A stretch of DNA of 64,000 nt. Origin: Coptis chinensis. Taxonomy: Eukaryota; Streptophyta; Magnoliopsida; Ranunculales; Ranunculaceae. A program made the position numbers and the translations under genes. The notes below the pieces were generated by a model. The model did not search any database, had not been told where the DNA came from, and was given only the letters and a program-made list of their open reading frames with translations. The stretch lies in the NCBI GenBank assembly GCA_015680905.1, contig CM027382.1:1736001-1800000 (forward strand), given 5' to 3'. This document shows, piece by piece, positions 21,688 to 32,689 of the stretch (its first letter is position 1; each line of letters begins with the position of its first letter).

Positions 21688-22024
21688 AAGAGTGTGCACG
21701 GGTCGGGTTTGGAACTAAATCGACAACCGAATCAATTCTATCTGTTTATACTTTTTTAGAATCGAATCAATTGGGTTATGGTTTAACTGATCCAAACCGA
21801 CCGGTTTTCACATATTTTTAAATTAAATTAATTAAATATATATTTTTTAATATATATTATATATGGCGGGTTGGTTCGGATTTGATTTGGGACTAAACCG
21901 ATGACCAAACCGATCCTATTGGTTTTCACAAATACTTAACTGAACGGACTAATTAGCATAACCAATCCGAAACCGACCAGTTCGTTCGGTTTTGTTGGTT
22001 CCGCCGGTTTTATGCACACCCCTA
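21688..22024. mobile_element. MITE-like element with TAGGGGTGTGCA-type ends
   Basis: The left end AGAGTGTGCACGGGTCGGG and the right end ATGCACACCCCTAG are inverted. The interior alternates CCGGTTT/AACCGA words typical of plant elements with GTGTGCA termini. No clean target duplication is visible, so the ends are approximate. Confidence 0.5.
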
Positions 22025-22339
22025 GTTGTCACGGCGAAGTCGTAGAGAGTATTGAGAAAAAGGTGTGGATATTCCTATTATGTGGAAAAGAGAAATGCAA
22101 AGGAGGAAGAAGTTGAAATATAGATCACGAAGAAGATTGAATAGCAAAAAGTAATACGCAAGATAGTCAAAATTTAGTAACCAATTCATATGATTTTGTT
22201 CTCTAGTCGTGAAGTGTAATTTCTTTTATAGAACAAGAAACTTGAACAACATGCAATTTATTCTGAAAACAGTAGGACTTCGAAATAGTGACTATTGGAT
22301 ATTCTCTTACTAGCATTTAGAAACTCAAAACCCTTGAAC

Positions 22340-23800
22340 AACTAATTAAGGACATCCCAAACGACTGGTCTTGGGTGGGGAGAGGGGTTCTTAAACAGAG
22401 GAAATAAATTAACTTTCAAGTATATAATACATCAAATAGAAAAGGGCGGGCATACCTACATGTGGCATGATCCCTGGTGCTCGGATTTCCTATTGTTAAA
22501 CAATGATCTAGCCAGAAATCTTCTGAAACTCCCTATGGATGCCTAAGTACTGATTTGTTGGGGAACGGAAGGTGGATGTGGAAGTTTGGATCAATGCAGT
22601 AAATTGCCTACCTGAAGGTGCATTGAAACATGAACACTGTGATCAAGAGCTACGTATAGTGATCGGGTGGTCTTGTCACAATCTCAATCAGGGAAGTTTA
22701 CTTCCAAGTCAGCCTACATTGCTTTGGAAAACATCAAGAGAAAGGTGAGATGGAGTAACCTGCTGTGGAATAAATTTTTACCGTCAGAACACTCCTTTTG
22801 CAGCTGGCAATTACTCTACGGGTATGGTTAACAGGAAGGTACCGTCACACTCTTCATGTTGTTTCCGTGGCAGTAGATCTGTGGAAAACTATGGACATAT
22901 GTTTTCGAGTGTCATTGTACCAAGTTTGTATGGAAAGCAGTCAAGAAGGAGCTGGGACCTGGAACTACAGTTGGGAATGCAAATGAAAAACAGGCTATGA
23001 TTCTGAGAAGTTGCAAGAACAGGATTAGGTATGTGTTGTTGCTGCCATTTGGAAGGAGAGAACATAGGCGATTCAGGGATAAGAGCAAACCTGCTCCTTC
23101 GGTTTCAGCTAAAGTGAATGAATCTATATTTGCAAGCACAAATAAAGGAAATGAAAGATCATATAGGGCTAGAGTTATCTTGCACAACATGGGCATATAT
23201 ACAAGCTACAGGAGGAGATCAACAACACCTGCATCTGAGGAAAGCATATAGCAGGAGTTGCAATGGTCAATGGATCTGTAAAGGTTAGCTGTAGTTATGG
23301 TGGACTGGCCGGAGACCACAATGGAAGAGCTGAATTCATTTATGCTGGATGTAGTAAAAAAGATCAATCCTAGTCTAGGAGCTTATGGCCAATAATGCAG
23401 GCGTAGAGGGGTGGATTAAGCTTATGAAATTCAGAGTGCAAGTTCACTCTGATTCTTTCATTCTACGGATGACACCCAGATAGCGAATGGTACCATTGCC
23501 CCTCCCTGGTACTTGCAAAAACTAGCTGAAGCTATATGAGGAAAAGACAGAAACTAATGGAGCAGTGTGGAGCATTGTTGCAGAGAAACTAATAGAGTGA
23601 CAGACTATTTAGCCAATCAGGCTAATGTAAGTGACTAAGTGTGCTAGAATCGCTTCTCTATACCCCTCCCCCTCGGACTCTAATTTGTCGTGTATAGTCG
23701 AGGAGGATGCTACTAGGGTCTGGGGGTATCTTCAGAAATTGATTCGCAGTGCAGTCTGGATCTGCCTGACTCTATAACATCCTTTCTAAGGAAAATAAAA
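22340..23800 (+). mobile_element. LINE remnant, 3' part (RT zinc-binding and RNase H region)
   Basis: Broken frames in several registers carry hallmarks of plant LINE polyproteins. A GKFTSKSAY followed by WSNLLWNKFLPSEHSF near 22695-22810 is typical of the zf-RVT domain. A His/Cys segment with WKERN-like REHRRFRDK follows near 23050, and an RNase H tail (RVTDYLANQA) near 23600. There is no intact ORF, and the reverse transcriptase core and endonuclease are absent, so the element is 5'-truncated and decayed. The protein resembles the LINEs at 38.0 and 40.4 kb. Confidence 0.75.
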
Positions 23801-24856
23801 AAGGTAATCCCCTAGCAATCTATTAATTTTTTCTTGAGAAAAGTTGATTAGGCAGTGTCCAATGTATTTTTTCTAATTGTTTCTCAATGTAATCATTTCT
23901 AAATATAAAAACCAAAATGACATTTGTTAACTAGCTGCAATTTCTTTCTATGTCCAAGCTACCTGTTTATTTAAGCCGACAAAAAAAAAAAAAACGAATG
24001 GGTTCGCTCGATCATATTGAAAACAATGATAAAAAAAAGTTTTTATTATTGCATTTTTATAAGATATTTTATTTTCCAATGTAGAATACCAAATATGTTG
24101 CACACCATGATATAATATTCTTATATCTTATAGGTAGTACACTCATATGAATCCAGCAAAGTTACTCAATCACATATAAATGCTTGACAAGATAATTACA
24201 CAACCAGCAGCACAAATGTAAACTTCATCAACATATTACATATTTTTTTGGTAAATTAGTTTGTGGCATATGCACTAATAATTATATATTGATTATATTA
24301 CACACGGTTAAATACCTCTTTGAATATATTTATTAAGAACATGGAAAAACAACAAAAAAATTGAATTGAACTAAGAACACAACTAGCGTATTGAAGTGTT
24401 TATTAATCTTAACATGTTACATAATCCATTCAAATAGATGCAATATGTTAATATTCTAATTTACATGTGTTCATTCCTTTAATTTTCTCCACCCCCATTT
24501 TCTTTCCTAGTACGTGCTCGTTTACTAGTTAACTTGATATCAAGTTGACTAACACATTATATAATATATATAAGATACATGATTTTTTAAACAGTTATAG
24601 CTTTTCACCGAACACAATCATCTTAGATGCAATATTTACACTGCAGATATTCTATGTCTTCAACAATTGTTGGGTATAGCCGTCTAGACTACATTACTAT
24701 AAGAGAGTTTTGTTTGAAAGAGGCTAATAAGTTGTAGTTTCGTAGTGACGAAATATATGTTACCAAAAAAACAATAATAATGATGAAATGTAGGGTTGTG
24801 TACTTGTGTATAGAGTATGGACATCCATAGAGTAACAATAATGATTAAATGTATAG

Positions 24857-25138
24857 GCTGCACGCTTGATCCATGGAGTGGACAAGATATGACAGCTGCA
24901 GATCCCAGTGGTAATTTGCGGGACTTCAATTCATCTCCTGGTTCGTAAGTTTTCTAAACTAACTTTTCTATATTTTACTTTTATTCGGTTTTTTACAACG
25001 TTAATACACATTACTAAACATTATAGTGACATTGTAGAGTTGATTACGGGAAATCAACTTGTTCAAAATGCGGAATATCTCATAAGAGATAAAATTGGTA
25101 TCATAAAGCAACTGAACTTGACTCATAGTATGACATTG
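24857..25138 (+). CDS. Two in-frame exons of an unidentified gene
   Basis: Exon 24857-24944 (after TGTATAG, before GTAAGT) reads GCTLDPWSGQDMTAADPSG and ends with two bases of a Ser codon. Exon 25027-25138 (after TTATAG, before GTCAGT) completes that codon and reads SDIVELITGNQLVQNAEYL. Both splice junctions and the phase agree, which is unlikely by chance. The family was not recognised. The rest of the gene is not visible: a tandem-repeat element begins about 100 bp downstream, and no partner exons were found upstream. It may be a gene fragment. Confidence 0.4.
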
Positions 25139-25239
25139 GTCAGTCTCTTTCTCACACACACACACACATTAAACTGAACACAAGCATACTGTAAATTTCG
25201 AAGGTAAGGCTATAAGGAAAGATTGGGTTCCATTTCCTT

Positions 25240-26530
25240 TCCTTTGTTGGGAGGTTTAATGGTGTTATGATCAAGTAATGAGCGATTGTCAATTTCTAAT
25301 ATTTTGGTGGCCTAAAGCAAGACAATAGAATGTGTGGCTCTATATGTGTTAATGTTATCAATTTTTTTTTAACTTGTTATTCAATATAATCCAAGAGAGA
25401 GCGAGTGAAGTGATTTTGTTATTTGACATAAGGGTTTTATTTGTTTTTTTAGATATAGATAAAAGTTTAGGTTTTTTATTGTGAGTTGGTTTAATGTTTT
25501 TTTTTTTTTTTAATTGTTTGTAACGAGTGGGGTAAGTATGGCCAATGAGTTTAATAAGGAGTTTGATTTTGTTATTTGGTAGAGAAGCTTTATTTGTCTT
25601 TTTAGATATAGATAAAAATTTGGATTTTTTAATTGTAAGTTGGTTTAGTGTTTTTTGTTTTTTTTTAATTGTTTGTAATGAGTGTGAGTGGGGTAAGTAT
25701 TGTCAAAGAGTTTAATAAAGAGTTGGGTTCTTGGGATTGTGAGTAATTTTGTTATTGGTATAAGAGTTTTATTTGTTTTTTTAGATATAGATAAAAGTTT
25801 GGGTTTTTTAATTGTGAGTTGGTTTAGTATTTTTTAATTGTTTGTAACGAGTGAGGTAAGTATTGTCAAAGAGTTTAATAAGGAGTTGGGTTCTCTGGGA
25901 TTGTGAGTGATTTTGTTATTTGGCAAGGAATTTTATTTGTTTTTTTATATATAGATAAAAGTTTGGATTTTTAAATTGTGAGTTGGTTTAGTGTTTTTTG
26001 TTTTTTTTAATTGTTTGTAACGAATGAGAGTGGGGTAAGTATTGCCAAAGAGTTTAATAAGGAATTGGGTTCTCGGGGATTGTGAGTGATTTTGTTATTT
26101 GGCAGATGAGTTTTATTTGTTTTTTTAGATAAAGATAAAATTTTGAGTTTTTTAATTGTGAGTTGGCTTAGTATTTTTTTGTTTTTTTCAATTGTTAATT
26201 GTGAGTTTTATTTATTGTTTTAGATATAGATAAAAATTTGGATTTTTTAATTATGAGTTGGTTTAGTGTTTTTTGTTTTTTTCAATTGTTTGTAACGAGT
26301 GGGGTAAGTATTGTCAAAGAGTTTAATAAAGAGTTTGATAGAAGAGTTTTATTTGTTTTTTTTATATAGAGATAAAAATTTGGGTTTTTTAATTGTGAAT
26401 TGGTTTAGTGTTTTTTGTTTTTTTTTTAATTGTTTGTAAGGGTAAATATTGCCAAAGAGTTTAATATAAAGAGTTGGGTTCTTGAGGGATTAATTGAAAT
26501 CCCAAAGAGTTTAATATAAGGGAGGGGTTC
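25240..26530 (-). repeat. Tandem-repeat-expanded relative of the 16.3-kb hAT element
   Basis: The left part (TTTTGGTGGCCTAAAGCAAG, then GACAATAGAATGTGTGGC) matches the reverse complement of the right part of the hAT at 16341-17249. The following unit, marked by GTGAGTTGGTTTAGTG, TTGTTTGTAACGAGTG and CAAAGAGTTTAATAA, occurs once in that hAT. Here it occurs about seven times (near 25480, 25636, 25815, 25978, 26157, 26253 and 26394) with spacings of roughly 95-180 bp. The terminal CAGTGCCGG sequences are degraded or missing. Confidence 0.75.
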
Positions 26531-27929
26531 TACGGACATATTTTATCTTGACACGTAAACAAATTCAAAATCGTTAGGGCATTTATAAGTTTTGTAATAG
26601 GCTAATATTTTGTAGATATGATCTCCTAACTATTCTAAACATTGTCACAAATAATCAAAAAAATTAAAAAATTAAAAAATTAAAAAATTCTAAACTTGCC
26701 AAATATAATATAAAAAATGGTGAAAATGAACGGTCTACAATTAGCCAAATTTTATAAATTGTTAACTACAAAATTAACAATATCAAAACACAACATTGTT
26801 TAATCATCTGGCTTGTGCTTATTAGCCTGTCCAAGTCTTTCTCATCTCCTGTACCTGATTTGTCAAATTCCTGATTTAAGGTGATTATTCTGTTTCTATT
26901 AGTGTTCTCAAATAGATACCCTAGAATTGGAACTGATAGTTGTTCCGTTTCTTAGGATCTTTGACAAAACTAATGGGGACACCAATTTGGTGTTTTCATC
27001 AAACTTACTGATTCAAAAGCATTTCTAGTCATTCTGACTGCAGAAAAACTATTTTTACGCATTTAACACTAAAAAGTCCTTTATTGTTATTGTGGAACTA
27101 AATTTTCTAAAGTTTCTGTTTGATTCATAAACTCCAACACATTTGCTTCTTTTCCAAAGCCTCTCTTAAATCCACGAATATATCTTTTTCGGATCCTCCT
27201 TGAAACATTGACGGAAATTGACATAATTTTGAAACAAAGAGAGCAAACGGTCCTTTATTACTATTGTATTACTTGGTTCAAAGGGACTGAACATCACACA
27301 GCATTTTGACTCTACCAAAGTCGAGCATATTTAAGGATTATGAATTTGCCACACAACATAATTAGAGATGTGTGGAAGGGATGAACAAGAGGTGGCTTTG
27401 CACAGCAGAGTTTCCAATCTATGTTGTTCAGGTCCTGTGTACCTGGCATGGATTGAAGTACACGGATTGAGTACACTGAATTAACTTCGTATGCCCACCA
27501 GTTATTGTGTGATTCTTTAAATAGTAACGGATGATTTCCCTGCAATTTTGTCACAACTGTATCGGTCAGTCACAGTTGGAGAACACCTTGATTGGAGCCC
27601 ATCTCACATATGAAAGCAAAATTAATTTGTTTTCCACCTAATACAAATGGTGACAAAATAAATCGTAAACTTGGAGTGAACTTTTAAACGAAAATGTTTA
27701 ATGCATACAACTGCCAGGTTTTATCTGGAACAAGATTCAATTTGATACTACCAATATGCACTGGTCACCAGCAGGAATGCAGTGCGTAGTCTATTTAGCA
27801 TTGCCGATTTCCTGCTGGTCTTGAAGTAGAACTTTTATGATTTTTCTTCATCATTTACTAGTGCTATTTTTATTTTATTGTGTATGCCTACATACTGTTA
27901 TAATCTTCTTGGAGATAGTAAATTTGAAA
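26531..27929. other. Intergenic sequence with one hairpin
   Basis: No gene was recognised. ACCAGCAGGAA (27767-27777) and TTCCTGCTGGT (27809-27819) form an 11-bp perfect stem with further partial pairing toward a loop of about 31 nt. Nothing shows that it is transcribed. Confidence 0.4.
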
Positions 27930-28263
27930 GGGTGAACTAGTGTTACCCCCACTAGATGAGCCAATTAGGATTTCCCCCACTAGATGGGAAATTAAGGTCA
28001 CCCCCTTAAACACACGGTCAATTTGGTTTGACCGTTAACTTTCAAGTCAAACAACTAAAAATGAAATAAATGTCCCCACCTAATTAAAATTGAACATTTT
28101 CTTTTTGAAAACAATGAAGGCATTTGTGTAATTTTTAATTATTTGACTTGAAAGTTAACGGTCAAACCAAGTTAACCGTATGTTTAGGGGGAGACCCTAA
28201 TTTCCCATCTAGTGGGGGAAATCCTAATTGGCTCATTTAGTGGGGGGTAATACTAGTTAACCC
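27930..28263. mobile_element. Foldback MITE, family A, copy 1 (334 bp)
   Basis: Most of the element is a long inverted repeat. The left arm GGGTGAACTAGTGTTACCCC..ACTAGATGAGCCAATTAGG is mirrored by GGCTCATTTAGTGGGGGGTAATACTAGTTAACCC on the right, and an inner GGTTTGACCGTTAACTTTCAAGTCAA pair is also inverted. Related copies lie at 61747-62079 and, truncated, at 62541-62621. No certain target duplication was found. Confidence 0.8.
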
Positions 28264-29031
28264 AAGTTGAAATGTTTTTTCTGCTGATAAGATAACACAA
28301 TAAGATTGAGTTGATAGACAGCTCGTATTTTGAAGCATATGTTCCATAGACAATCCTTTCAAGTTTATGCATGGCAAGTTTGAAACCAAAGTCATGAACT
28401 TGATATTTATTTCATGGATTTCGTTGTGCCATTGAAATCGTACAGTCACATTCTAAATTTCTAATGTGATGTACACAAAACATGAACTTGAAGCAAACCA
28501 AGGTCTATTACTTTTTATTGGTTCATGGACAAGCACTGATTCTTCTTTGATAATTTGGTAATAATTCGTACAAACTTTATTGCTTTTGATTAAGTTATGG
28601 TATTAAGGAAGACTTGTAAATTGATCCAAAGCATATAGCGCACATTTCTCCCTAAGAGTATGATCAATGAAGGATCAGATACCAAAAACAGATAAGCATC
28701 ATTAAAAAAAAAAAAAGTGTAGACACTTGACTGCTCTATTTGTTTCTTCCTTCTTTTTCTTTCATGATAATTTTGTATGTTTCTTGTAAATTTGCTAAAA
28801 CTTAAAGCATTTCCTTCTCACTGAAGATGATTCTCTAAACTCTACATTTTTAATTGATAGATTTTTTTGGGAAGTTCTTCAAGGGACATATTTTAAATTT
28901 GGTTAATGGATGATGCTTGATTACGAAACTCATACCTAGTGGAAAAGTGTTTGGCGGAATTGGCGCACTTCTGTAAGCATAAGACTGGATTTTAGATTCA
29001 TAGGGAACAAACTTTCACATTTTTTTTCATA

Positions 29032-29287
29032 TAGGATAACTTTGAATTTCTCTCATAGAACGTGGTTTACAAAATTTTCAAAAGGGGATTCCACGCTGTT
29101 AACAAAATGTTGATGTGGCAAGTTTTTTTCAGCGTGCCACATTAGCATTTTGTTAACAAAATTTCATTCCTGCCACATTAGCATTTTGTTAACAGCGTTA
29201 AGACTAGGTGCCCGTTTTAACAAGTTTGTAAACCCCATTCGCTTTTGGACGAGAAAATTTCAGCGTGAGTACAAGTTTGTTATCCTA
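29032..29287. mobile_element. MITE immediately upstream of the NF-YB fragment
   Basis: The inverted ends are TAGGATAAC and GTTATCCTA. The inner arms, ACGCTGTTAACAAAATG..TGTGGCA and TGCCACATTAGCATTTTGTTAACAGCGT, are also inverted, and GCCACATTAGCATTTTGTTAACA is itself nearly duplicated. A stretch TTTCAGCGTGAGTACAAG near its right end recurs 57 bp downstream at the NF-YB junction. Confidence 0.6.
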
Positions 29288-29327
29288 AGAGTTCATTAAT
29301 ATCTCTGATTAATCAATTTCAGCGTGA

Positions 29328-29807
29328 GTACAAGAATGTGTGTCTGAGTTTATAAGTTTTATAACGGGTGAAGCATCAGATAAGTGTCAAAGAGAAAAGA
29401 GGAAGACAATTAATGGAGATGATTTGTTGTGGGCCATGACTACTTTAGGGTTTGAAGAGTATGTGGAACCTTTGAAGATTTATTTACAGAAGTTTAGGGA
29501 AATGGAAGGTGAAAAGACTAACATGGGTCGGCCTGGGGAGAAAGATGGTGGTGGGAGTGGGAGTGGGAGTGGTAATAATATTGTTAATTCTGGTGCTACT
29601 TTGGGTAGTGGGTATAATGGAAGCGGGGGTGGTGGAGGGATGTATGGTGGGTTGCAACCAAATATGATGATGGGTCATCAAGGACAGATGTATGGAGGAG
29701 CAGGATCAGGCTCATATCATCACATGGGTGCTGGTGCTGGTGCTGGTGGGACTGGTTTGGGTAGTCCGCGTAGTCACGGTGGAGCTTCAAGTGGGAGGGG
29801 AAGGTAG
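29328..29807 (+). pseudogene. NF-YB (standard, NF-YB3-like) 3' exon or 5'-truncated copy
   Basis: The sequence begins with [18 protein letters not shown], then [19 protein letters not shown] and [17 protein letters not shown]. This is the second half of the NF-YB histone fold that pairs with NF-YC and supports CCAAT-box binding with NF-YA. A Gly/Met-rich tail ending SGRGR follows, as in NF-YB2/NF-YB3 proteins. The first half of the domain ([12 protein letters not shown] to KDAKET) is missing. The frame runs into TGA just upstream (GCG TGA GTA CAA), so either a splice acceptor (GTGAG|TACAAG) joins it to a distant exon or the gene is truncated by the adjacent MITE. Close NF-YB2/3 relatives are usually intronless, which favours truncation. 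An A-rich stretch at 30009-30019 follows the 3' flank. The LEC1-type paralogue lies 4.4 kb downstream. Confidence 0.75.
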
Positions 29808-31194
29808 GTGTTTGATGGAGTTTATGATGAAACTGGTGACAATGTTTAGTATGCTCTTTAATTCTTCTCTCAACTTGTTCAATATTTTGTTTCTAATTGA
29901 TTTTTGTAATTTTTGGATAACTTGTTGCATATTATAATTGTTAGATAAGTAGATTTTAATCTCAAGGTTTCTTCTGTAAGTTATGTTGTAACATTGAATG
30001 AAATGCTAAAAAAAAAAATGTAGCATTTTGTTGTTGATGGAGAATGACAATGTAATTTAAGATCTGTGTTGTACAATTTCTCTAGGAATTGGAACAAGAA
30101 TTTTATGATGATTTCTAGTTTTGAGGTTTAACTATGGTTGGTTGTTTTTCTTGTCAAATTATTTCCTGAAGTTGTGTTTTTTTTTTGGTAGGATTCATTA
30201 TCAAAAGAATAGGGAGAGATAGGAAGTGAGTGCGTTAGATTATTTAGAGTAAGAATTTGAATGGAAGTGGGCAACACTATGCATTGTGCACTTTCAGCTG
30301 CTGTAATTGGATAATGGATTGATGGTGGTGAAACTTGAAAGTTTGACAGATTTAAAAGATCCAAATGTAGGCTAGATTTAGAGCAAATTTGTTAAAAAGT
30401 GCAACTTTTTGATACCCTTAAATGAAGGTCAAACTGTCAAATAACTGAGGATGATCAGATGATGTTAACTTTGGAGCAGATTTGACAAAAACTCTGAGAG
30501 TGTGCACTTTCACAGTGGTCCAGTTAAACTTAAGGTAAGATCTAAGTTATTTTTGTTCATGGCAATGGTGTCCGCCAAAAGAGAAGGAACGTTATCCAAA
30601 AGAGTAGTTGACAAGATTTTTACTCTGGAAAGGATAATAGGTCTTGCCTTGGAACTTTATCTCCAAAGATATCGAGTCGATTTTGTGAAAGTGGGTCACT
30701 TTTCCTTTTTGTAATTCGGCTATGAAAAAGGGGTATTCTAATTTTGAAGAATATCGCAATCCATCGTGGCTCGATGTTGACAGATTACCTACAGGAGGTG
30801 CTTCCAAATACTGAAAAGAGAGAACGGTTTATTTCTTTCCTAGTGAAAAGATCCACTTGACAGTTCACACTAATAAAAATTGGTATGCATGCTCCAATTG
30901 TGAGTCCATAGAAGAGATTGCATGAACTAGTTTTCAGCATTTGCAGTGAATTGTTCTTGTATTGCTCAAAATCAGGTGTCATCAGGAATGATGTATAGCA
31001 AGTAGTTTGGACCGATTATTGGCAGCAGAATTATCTTCAAAGTTGGCCAATTGATTGGAGTTGGATGCGGCGCAGATAGTGGGGGACATGATTCAAGATT
31101 ACAACTTGAGTATCGTTCACTGGCTTAACCCAAGTCCAAAGCCCGATAGAGCTCTCTTGAGTCAAAGGAAAGGAAAAATCCTCATATCTTGAAA
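29808..31194. other. Interval between NF-YB fragment and TIC20
   Basis: It contains the apparent 3' UTR of the NF-YB fragment (to about 30010) and then non-conserved sequence. No further exon, RNA gene or clear element was recognised. The promoter of the TIC20 gene should lie just before 31195, but no diagnostic box stands out. Confidence 0.4.
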
Positions 31195-31771
31195 ATGGCA
31201 ACTCTACTCTCCTCCTCACTAATAATAACTCCACTCTCACACAAAAGTTACTTCCTGAAAACCAGTAGTCTGACGTTGAGCACCTCAAGAAAACAACGAC
31301 CCAAACTCAGCGGACCCACCAGACAGAATAATCTCAGCCGTTGTTTACTTGTACCCATTTTTCGACGGGGTACAATATGGCAAATACGTCATTACACAAT
31401 TCACACCACTTCAGACAGTATTACAACCTTTAGTTCCAGCTATACGTGTTTTTAAAAGCTTTCCATTTAATGGTTTCTTGATTTTTCTAACTCTTTATTT
31501 TCTTGTTGTTAGGAATCAGAATTTTACTAGGTATGTTAGGTTTAATACCATGCAGGCTATTGTACTTGATGTGCTTTTGATTTTTCCAGATTTGTTGGAA
31601 AGGACTTTTAATCCTAGGGATGGGCTGGGTTTGGATTTAATCATGAGTTTGGACAGTACTGTTTTTCTCTTTCTTTTTGTTTCTTTGGTTTATGGCTCCA
31701 CTTCTTGCTTGCTTGGTCAAATTCCTAGATTGCCCATTGTTGCTGAAGCTGCTGAGAGGCAAGTTCCTTGA
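31195..31771 (+). CDS. TIC20-like chloroplast inner-envelope import protein (apparent frameshift)
   Basis: The main part reads RIISAVVYLYPFFDGVQYGK, then LVPAIRVFKSFPFNGFLIF, YVRFNTMQAIVLDVLLIFP and LLGQIPRLPIVAEAAERQ. It closely resembles the four-helix Tic20 family, channel-related components of the inner-envelope translocon, probably the TIC20-II/V subgroup. The likely start ATG at 31195 opens a Ser/Thr/Leu-rich transit-peptide-like segment in another frame. The two frames must switch between about 31270 and 31310, and in the downstream frame a TGA lies near 31280, so no ATG serves the conserved domain alone. One extra base or two missing bases would explain this. Missing bases at CG sites that could once have been CAG or CTG (ACGTTG, AACGACC) is an attractive explanation. 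It appears to have no introns. The gene is likely real; the frame error may be technical. Confidence 0.8.
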
Positions 31772-32689
31772 TCCATGTAACTTTTTTTAGAATGGATGTT
31801 GTATGATTGAAATTCATCAATTTTGTTGGCAATGTAATTGAAAGATAATGTTATATGCTTGGATGCTAATCCATTGTTTACTGCTTTCTGGTTTTTCCAA
31901 TCATGTTAGAAGAATTGGTTAGTTTGGCTTATTCCATGTCATTATTCATAGTGCTTCATGTGTGTGGTTTACTGTTTTTAACTCACATTCATTTGTAACA
32001 GTGTATATTTCGTCCAGAATAACTACCAAACAATAATCTGTACGGTCTTGAGCTCAAGAAATAGTTATGTAACTGAAGAATAGTTTTACTTTTTATTTTC
32101 TTTAGTTCACTGTGTTGGACATTTTGTGTACTTGTCGGACACAAACACTCGTATTGCATGTGACTTAGGTTGTCCACCTTTCTGGCGGTTTCTCCTCCAA
32201 AAACTGCGGAAATGCATGTTATCTGTATTGACTGTACATCTTAATGACATAAGGAATACCCTAATGCTTCACATGTTACTTGTCTGTATCTTGAATTTAG
32301 TATATTTTTCTTTGAGCCAATTAAATCCTTCAGCGACTTAATGTAGATGTCAACATATAACGATCTCAGTATCCAAGACTAGATATTAGATTTGGATCAT
32401 GTCTAGTGCCTTTATCAACACGTAGCTACTAGCTATCCTTTGAAGCCCTATAATCTCTATGAGACAAGCAGCTATAAGAACATGTGTTGTCAGCAAATCC
32501 CGTACTTTTACTTTCCAAATTCATAATGGGGGAGAGTCGAAATATTTCTGCTCTTGCAGCCAGTCTTGTTACCTCTTTAGTCGCTTATGCACTCCACTTG
32601 CTAGTCAAGGAGAGGGAGGTCTTTCTTATGCAGAAATAAAGGTTTTCATTTTATACCCTTGTGTGATTCGCGGAAGGGGTGGGTGAGGG
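31772..32689. other. 3' flank of TIC20 and intergenic sequence
   Basis: The first few hundred bases are probably the TIC20 3' UTR. Beyond that no conserved gene was recognised; plus-strand frames at 32126 and 32459 show no family resemblance. Confidence 0.35.

Noticed and set aside
25200-26530. CRISPR-like array of direct repeats
   Set aside because: The units are adjacent, AT-rich and variable in length without unique spacers, and match a hAT element. The window is plant nuclear DNA.
29328-30020. NF-YB fragment as a processed retrocopy with poly(A) tail
   Set aside because: There is an A-run near 30009, but no flanking duplication was found, and an A-rich 3' flank alone is weak evidence.
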